From an uncultured Bacteroidales bacterium (GTDB taxonomy: Bacteria; Bacteroidota; Bacteroidia; Bacteroidales; UBA932), in the NCBI GenBank assembly GCA_944326355.1, contig CALVDO010000005.1, positions 62,001 to 126,000 of the forward strand: a stretch of DNA of 64,000 nucleotides, given 5' to 3'. Position 1 is the first letter of the stretch. Every line of letters begins with the position of its first letter. A program made the position numbers and the translations under genes. Shown one piece after another: positions 59,929 to 64,000 of this stretch. The notes below the pieces were generated by a model. The model had not been told where the DNA came from and did no database searches. It saw only the letters and a list, made by a program, of their open reading frames with translations.

Positions 59929-62001
59929 TCAGAGCCAGCCTCCGTTGTCGGATGCCACGTTTCTCGCGAGAATTGATATCTCTCTTGAGATCTCAGTTCC
60001 TCCCATGCCGGAGCTGCTTCCGACGGTGTCACCGCCCGCGATTGCTGACACTGTCAGTTTTGCCGAGCCTGCAAGCACCGGAGTGAATACGAGGTATCCG
60101 TTCACGACTGACGGCGTTGAGTCAAGGCCAAGTGCGGCCCTGTCATCGGAGCTCATTTCGACCCCTGTATAAGTGAGTCTCGTCGCCCCTGCGCCGAAGA
60201 AGTCCTCCATGGACACGGTCTGCTGCTCTCCGACCTTGACCGTAACGCAAGGCGTGCCTTCCACATTCATGAGAAGTCTCCACGCGTCGATGTAGCCTGT
60301 TCCCATATGGCCTCTATAGTTGGCGAGATTGAGGTTGCCGAGCTGTCCCTGATAGTAGAGGAGCGTGTACTTCGTTCCCGTCAGGAACTGGTCTATGTCG
60401 TTGACCGAGCCGTACAGCATTGCTGTAAACTCGTCTCGCGTGAATGTCTTGCCGAGATCCTTTGCGTATGAGAGTCCGAGAGCGGCAACTCCTGAGACAT
60501 GCGGACAGGCCATCGAAGTTCCGGCCATGTATCCGTAGTCGGTAGAGGAATATTCCCCTGTCGGGTTGCCGTCGCTGTCGGTTATCTGAAGCGCGACTGT
60601 AGGCATGGTGGAGAGTATCTCTGCTGTCGGATAAGACTGTCCGTTGCAGATTTCCTCTCCTCCCGGAGCCGCGATGTTGCATCCCGGGCCGTAGTTGGTG
60701 TAGTAGGCCGGCTTGTTGTCAATTGCAAACGCTGTCACGGCTATGCACTTCCTGTATGCCGCAGGGTATCCGGCCATGTTTCTTGCCTCGTTGCCGGCGG
60801 CGAAGATCGCGAGACCTCCGTCAAGGATGTCGTTCGGCTCTTCCACGAAAGCGTCAATAGCTGCCGCTGTCGCAGTTCTGGAGAACATATAGTCTGACTG
60901 CATCACACCGGCATTGTAGCCCCATGAGCACTGTATGATGTGCGCACCTTTGGCAAGAGCATAATGGATCGCGGCCGAGGTGGCTGCATCGCTTCCTCCT
61001 CCTGTGCCCTTCATCACCTGAAGGCTCATGATGCGCACTCCGTCACCGTTGCCGCTTCCACCTGCAACTCCGGCCACGCCCTGCCCGTTGTTGCTGACTG
61101 CTGCCACTGTTCCGGCTACATGGGTGCCGTGGCCTGAATCACCGTAGTTGTCCCAGGTGATTTCTCCGGTGATGGTCGGCGCGTTGGCGAAGTTGGCTCC
61201 ATGGATGTCGTCCACGATGCCGTTGTCATCGTCGTCAGTGTTGTTCCCAGCTGTCTCATCAGGATTAGTCCACATGTTGGCCTCAAGATCCGGATGATTC
61301 CACTGCACTCCTTCGTCCAGCACGGCTACGATGACGCCATTGTTGCCGCCGGTGAGTCTCCATGCGTCGGCTACGTTGATGTCTGCCCCCGAGCGTGCCG
61401 TAGATCCGAGGCTGATGTCTCCCATGTTGGAATAGTGCCACTGAGATGCGAGCATCTCGTCATTGAAATACTCAGAGGCCGCGCTCTTCACAGCAGCTGT
61501 CGGTACATACTTTCTGGAAACGCCGTCGGAGGCCTTTACCCATGCGGTGTTGTACTGCACGCCGGTGACATAGTCAAGTGCTGCAACCTTCATTGCGGCC
61601 GTCTCCAGATCCTTGTTCTCCGGGATGCTGAGCACATACCACTGGTCGAGGCCGTACTTCCTGTTGATGGCTGCCGTCCTCTCGTCGTAGTCCGGGAACA
61701 GCCTCTTGAAGCCGGAGGCATTCAGTTCGCTGAACACCTTGTCCATTTTCGCCATTCCGCTGACGAGGACTCCGCCGCTCTTGGTGACGGCCGGTCCTGC
61801 CTCTGAGGCAGCCTCGGCGTTCACCCTGACGATGAGTCCGCCAGGAATCGCGTCCATGGTGGTGTTGATGATCTTGCTCTGGACAGACTGGCTTTCAGAC
61901 TGCCCCGTACTCAGATTGTCCTCTGCGCAACCCGTGAGGGCCGCACAGAGAACAACTGACGCCATGACCGCAGATGCGGCCCTGATGTTTCTGTTCAACA
62001 T
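59929..62001 (-). CDS. S8 subtilisin-like serine protease lipoprotein
   Basis: A 690-residue protein with lipobox AALTGC (Cys25) followed by AEDN. An inhibitor-like propeptide occupies about 45-165 (LIVRVN...VTGVQYN). The catalytic triad is complete: Asp229 in VLDEGV, His291 in GHGTHVAGT and Ser496 in GTSMACPHVSG, with oxyanion Asn404 in AAGNEA. A C-terminal beta domain from about residue 560 follows. It lies 30 bp after the SusE-like gene and two genes after SusD, so a proteolytic role in substrate capture at the cell surface is inferred. Confidence 0.94.
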   Translation of the reverse strand: MLNRNIRAASAVMASVVLCAALTGCAEDNLSTGQSESQSVQSKIINTTMDAIPGGLIVRVNAEAASEAGPAVTKSGGVLVSGMAKMDKVFSELNASGFKRLFPDYDERTAAINRKYGLDQWYVLSIPENKDLETAAMKVAALDYVTGVQYNTAWVKASDGVSRKYVPTAAVKSAASEYFNDEMLASQWHYSNMGDISLGSTARSGADINVADAWRLTGGNNGVIVAVLDEGVQWNHPDLEANMWTNPDETAGNNTDDDDNGIVDDIHGANFANAPTITGEITWDNYGDSGHGTHVAGTVAAVSNNGQGVAGVAGGSGNGDGVRIMSLQVMKGTGGGSDAATSAAIHYALAKGAHIIQCSWGYNAGVMQSDYMFSRTATAAAIDAFVEEPNDILDGGLAIFAAGNEARNMAGYPAAYRKCIAVTAFAIDNKPAYYTNYGPGCNIAAPGGEEICNGQSYPTAEILSTMPTVALQITDSDGNPTGEYSSTDYGYMAGTSMACPHVSGVAALGLSYAKDLGKTFTRDEFTAMLYGSVNDIDQFLTGTKYTLLYYQGQLGNLNLANYRGHMGTGYIDAWRLLMNVEGTPCVTVKVGEQQTVSMEDFFGAGATRLTYTGVEMSSDDRAALGLDSTPSVVNGYLVFTPVLAGSAKLTVSAIAGGDTVGSSSGMGGTEISREISILARNVASDNGGWL

Positions 62002-62031
62002 TTACAACAAAATTTATTATCGTTTCGCTAA

Positions 62032-62847
62032 TTAGTTCAGCTGGAACGTGTCGGGGTCGAACAGGTAGCCTCCGAGTCCCGGAATGTTGTAATACAGGTC
62101 AAAAGTGAAAGTCCGGGTCTCCGTGTTGAAGTTGCTTCCGTCCTCCGGAGTGGCATAGATCAGTCCCTCTCCGAAGTCGACTCCGGTTGCGAATGACGCG
62201 CCTGAAGCGAACGTCACTACTTCACTCTCTTCACCGGCCCACTCAAACACTATAGGATCTGCCGAATTATCCCAGAGCTTAGCTATCCTGTAAGTCTTGA
62301 GCGTCGGTGAGTACTCCAGTGTCGCCGACACGGGACGCGTGAACATGTCACAGGTGTATGAGCCCGTCGCATATCTCTGATAGTCCTCACGGATGACGGT
62401 GAAAGTGACGGAGGTCTCGTTCATACCATATATCAGAGCGTATTCCGGAGCGGGAATCGAGATTTGGTATTCGTATTCCTTCTGAATTTCAAGCATATCC
62501 GGGTCTATCGTCACCGTAAATGTGGCTGAACTCTGCCCTGCTGCGAAAGCGAGTGGCGACACTTCCATGCTGGTCGTATTGTTTCCCGTCACATTGAGAG
62601 GTACGACCACTTCTCTGGTCGCGTCATCTCTCTGTGCCGTGAACTCAATCTCGATTGACTTTGTTCCTATCTGGTAGGCGTAGTCGCCTGACTGCCCTGC
62701 CGTGAAGTAGATGTTGTAGCTGTCCGCAGAATCGCTCTGTCCCGGCTGGTATTCGTCATTGCCGCAGGCGACGGCCGTCAGCAGGAGAGCCGATGCTGAT
62801 ACAAATGAAAGATATTTTGTGATTTTCATGTCGTCTGAGATTTTCAT
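62032..62847 (-). CDS. SusE/BT_3987-like surface lipoprotein
   Basis: A 271-residue lipoprotein with lipobox TAVAC (Cys28) followed by GNDEYQ. Two beta-sandwich modules are suggested: the first (about 45-140) is Calx-beta-like (VPLNVTGNNTTSMEVSPLAFAAGQSSATFTVTIDPDML), the second is C-terminal. It directly follows SusD, the SusE/F position. The start region is duplicated: ATGAAAAT appears at 62847 and 62829 on the coding strand. The Met at 62829 (MKITKYLSF) gives a more typical signal peptide, so either start is possible. A longer frame to 62901 overlaps susD. Confidence 0.82.
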   Translation of the reverse strand: MKISDDMKITKYLSFVSASALLLTAVACGNDEYQPGQSDSADSYNIYFTAGQSGDYAYQIGTKSIEIEFTAQRDDATREVVVPLNVTGNNTTSMEVSPLAFAAGQSSATFTVTIDPDMLEIQKEYEYQISIPAPEYALIYGMNETSVTFTVIREDYQRYATGSYTCDMFTRPVSATLEYSPTLKTYRIAKLWDNSADPIVFEWAGEESEVVTFASGASFATGVDFGEGLIYATPEDGSNFNTETRTFTFDLYYNIPGLGGYLFDPDTFQLN

Positions 62848-62851
62848 GTAT

Positions 62852-64000
62852 TTACTCTTGAACCTCAAGCATGCCTGACGGGTCCGGATTGTTGACCTCA
62901 TTGGTTATGCCTGCGTTGGACTGCATTTCGCTCACCGTGTTGATTGCCAGGTTCCACTGAGGCGATCTGCCGGTAGTGTTGAACTGCCATATCGACGGAT
63001 GGTTCGATTTCGTATAGGCCCTTGTTATGCCTTTGTCAAGCCTCTTGTAGTCATAGAAGAGGATGCCTTCTCCCCAGAATTCGATTCTCTTCTGGAGCAT
63101 CATCTCGTCAATGAACAGTCTGAGGTCGCCCTGAACATCTGTTGAGCAGTCATACTGTCCGTCGGTAGTCCTGTAGCTCTGCATGAAAGTGTTGAGAAGG
63201 CTGACTGCCTGAGAGATGTCGTAGTGAGCTATTGCTTCCATCTCGATAAAGTACATCTCCTCCACTCTCATCAGCGGGTGGTCTGCCGGACCACCTGTCA
63301 CGTTGTCATTCATCTCGCCCATGACAGGCCTGAATTTGATGGATTCGTATGCAACGGCAGGATATACATTTCCTCCTTCATTGACATTTCCGTTGATGAA
63401 GGTATTGTGGTCTGTCTCGCTGCCTGCGAATTCGTAGTCGATCTCCTTTGTTCCGCCGAACTGTGTCCACGCAGGGTCAAGCCAGGAGAGCTTTCTGAAG
63501 TCATTGTCAGGAATCTGCTCAAAGAGTCTTACGTTGATTGCCGGCTGGCACATAGGAGCGTATCCCCAGAGGGCTTCCGTGCTCATGTGTGCATTGAACT
63601 GCAGAAGGTTGTTGATCTGTTCGGATGATACTGTGAGCCCCCAGATCCACGAGTTGTTTGATGAACCGTTGTTGAATCCGTTGGATGAATCTGTCCACTC
63701 TGCCTGCGTGAGAGGGGTCTTGCCGCTCTGGCTGATCGCCCTGCGCGCGTATGTCGCAGCCTGCTCGAATGCAGCCCTGTCGCCTGGATCATTAGCTGCC
63801 ACCGTGGAGTTGTTTTCACCCCAGTAGCCCTGCTCGAGATAGGCTCTTGCATAGAGTCCATATACTGCACCAAGAGTCGGACTTGAATAGTTCGTACCGG
63901 CGGTGGCGAGATAAGTCTCCGCTTTCTTGAGGTCTTCAAAGATGAAGTTGTAGAGATCCTCTCTCGTTGCGCGAGGATTATTCATCGCTTCGTCCTCGGT
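62852..64000 (-). CDS. SusD/RagB-family nutrient-binding protein (5' end outside window)
   Basis: The frame is open through the right edge; 382 C-terminal residues are visible and the lipoprotein signal lies beyond the window. The SusD superfamily is shown by the TPR-like helical part (LYNFIFEDLKKAETYL, AVYGLYARAYLEQGYW, FEQAATYARRAISQSG) and the late RVEEMYFIEMEAIAHYDISQAVSLLNTFMQ followed by QKRIEFWGEGILFYDYKRLDKG. SusD caps the SusC TonB-dependent channel and binds its oligomeric ligand, so a SusC gene is expected just beyond 64000. Here the neighbours suggest a proteinaceous ligand. Confidence 0.95.
   Translation of the reverse strand, partial: TEDEAMNNPRATREDLYNFIFEDLKKAETYLATAGTNYSSPTLGAVYGLYARAYLEQGYWGENNSTVAANDPGDRAAFEQAATYARRAISQSGKTPLTQAEWTDSSNGFNNGSSNNSWIWGLTVSSEQINNLLQFNAHMSTEALWGYAPMCQPAINVRLFEQIPDNDFRKLSWLDPAWTQFGGTKEIDYEFAGSETDHNTFINGNVNEGGNVYPAVAYESIKFRPVMGEMNDNVTGGPADHPLMRVEEMYFIEMEAIAHYDISQAVSLLNTFMQSYRTTDGQYDCSTDVQGDLRLFIDEMMLQKRIEFWGEGILFYDYKRLDKGITRAYTKSNHPSIWQFNTTGRSPQWNLAINTVSEMQSNAGITNEVNNPDPSGMLEVQE

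Overview
The window reads as chromosomal DNA of a Bacteroidales bacterium with moderately high GC. The evidence is a partial SusD gene with a SusE-like partner, many SPII lipoproteins carrying charged residues after the lipobox cysteine, a 57-residue histone H1-like protein, a nucleophile-less PurF paralogue of the Bacteroidetes type, and about seventeen perfect copies of the Bacteroidetes -7 box (TAnnTTTG) placed upstream of genes on both strands. Genus cannot be fixed from sequence alone; a Rikenellaceae-like or related gut Bacteroidales lineage would fit. I see no rRNA, tRNA, CRISPR array, insertion sequence or prophage.

Layout. 1-3.3 kb: permease (partial), rbfA and tyrS leftward, tpiA rightward from a divergent promoter region. 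3.4-5.5 kb: small lipoprotein and an M49-like peptidase with an HExxH motif. 5.5-10.1 kb (leftward): secreted M6 protease, a lipoprotein, a CBM9-like protein and a sugar-kinase-like phosphotransferase. 10.1-14.1 kb: PCMD protein, histone H1-like protein, pth, rplY, lrgAB. 14.1-15.4 kb: C11 (clostripain-like) lipoprotein. 15.7-22.7 kb: a TetR-controlled tripartite ABC efflux operon (TolC, HlyD, two ATPases, two permeases) with a palindromic operator. 22.7-28.8 kb: canonical DPP III, xerD, tdk, an acidic protein, rsmI and a membrane-anchored HhH protein. 28.9-32.9 kb (leftward): PurF-like protein, aldehyde dehydrogenase, recA. 33-37.4 kb (rightward): rlmN, patatin-BamA protein, recX. 37.5-42.8 kb (leftward): purC, azoreductase-like flavoprotein, GNAT-like protein, DUF368 flippase, conserved hypothetical, PfkB kinase. 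42.9-46.8 kb: flippase-like membrane protein and a TonB-dependent receptor. 46.9-49.3 kb: xthA and cysS leftward. 49.4-54 kb: umuDC, pgi, a methyltransferase and a PepSY-like periplasmic protein. 54.1-64 kb (leftward): a SusD/SusE/subtilisin/lipoprotein locus that continues past the right edge.

Functional themes. Housekeeping genes dominate. Secreted or lipid-anchored peptidases are unusually dense (M49-like, M6, C11, DPP III, S8), and the right-hand SusD locus holds a protease and no glycoside hydrolase in view, suggesting peptide rather than glycan acquisition. recA, recX and umuDC give a DNA-damage response set.

The most unusual sequence-level signal is a recurrent set of short (15-21 bp) tandem duplications sitting exactly across stop codons or translation start regions. 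At least four genes have their last codons plus stop repeated immediately downstream.
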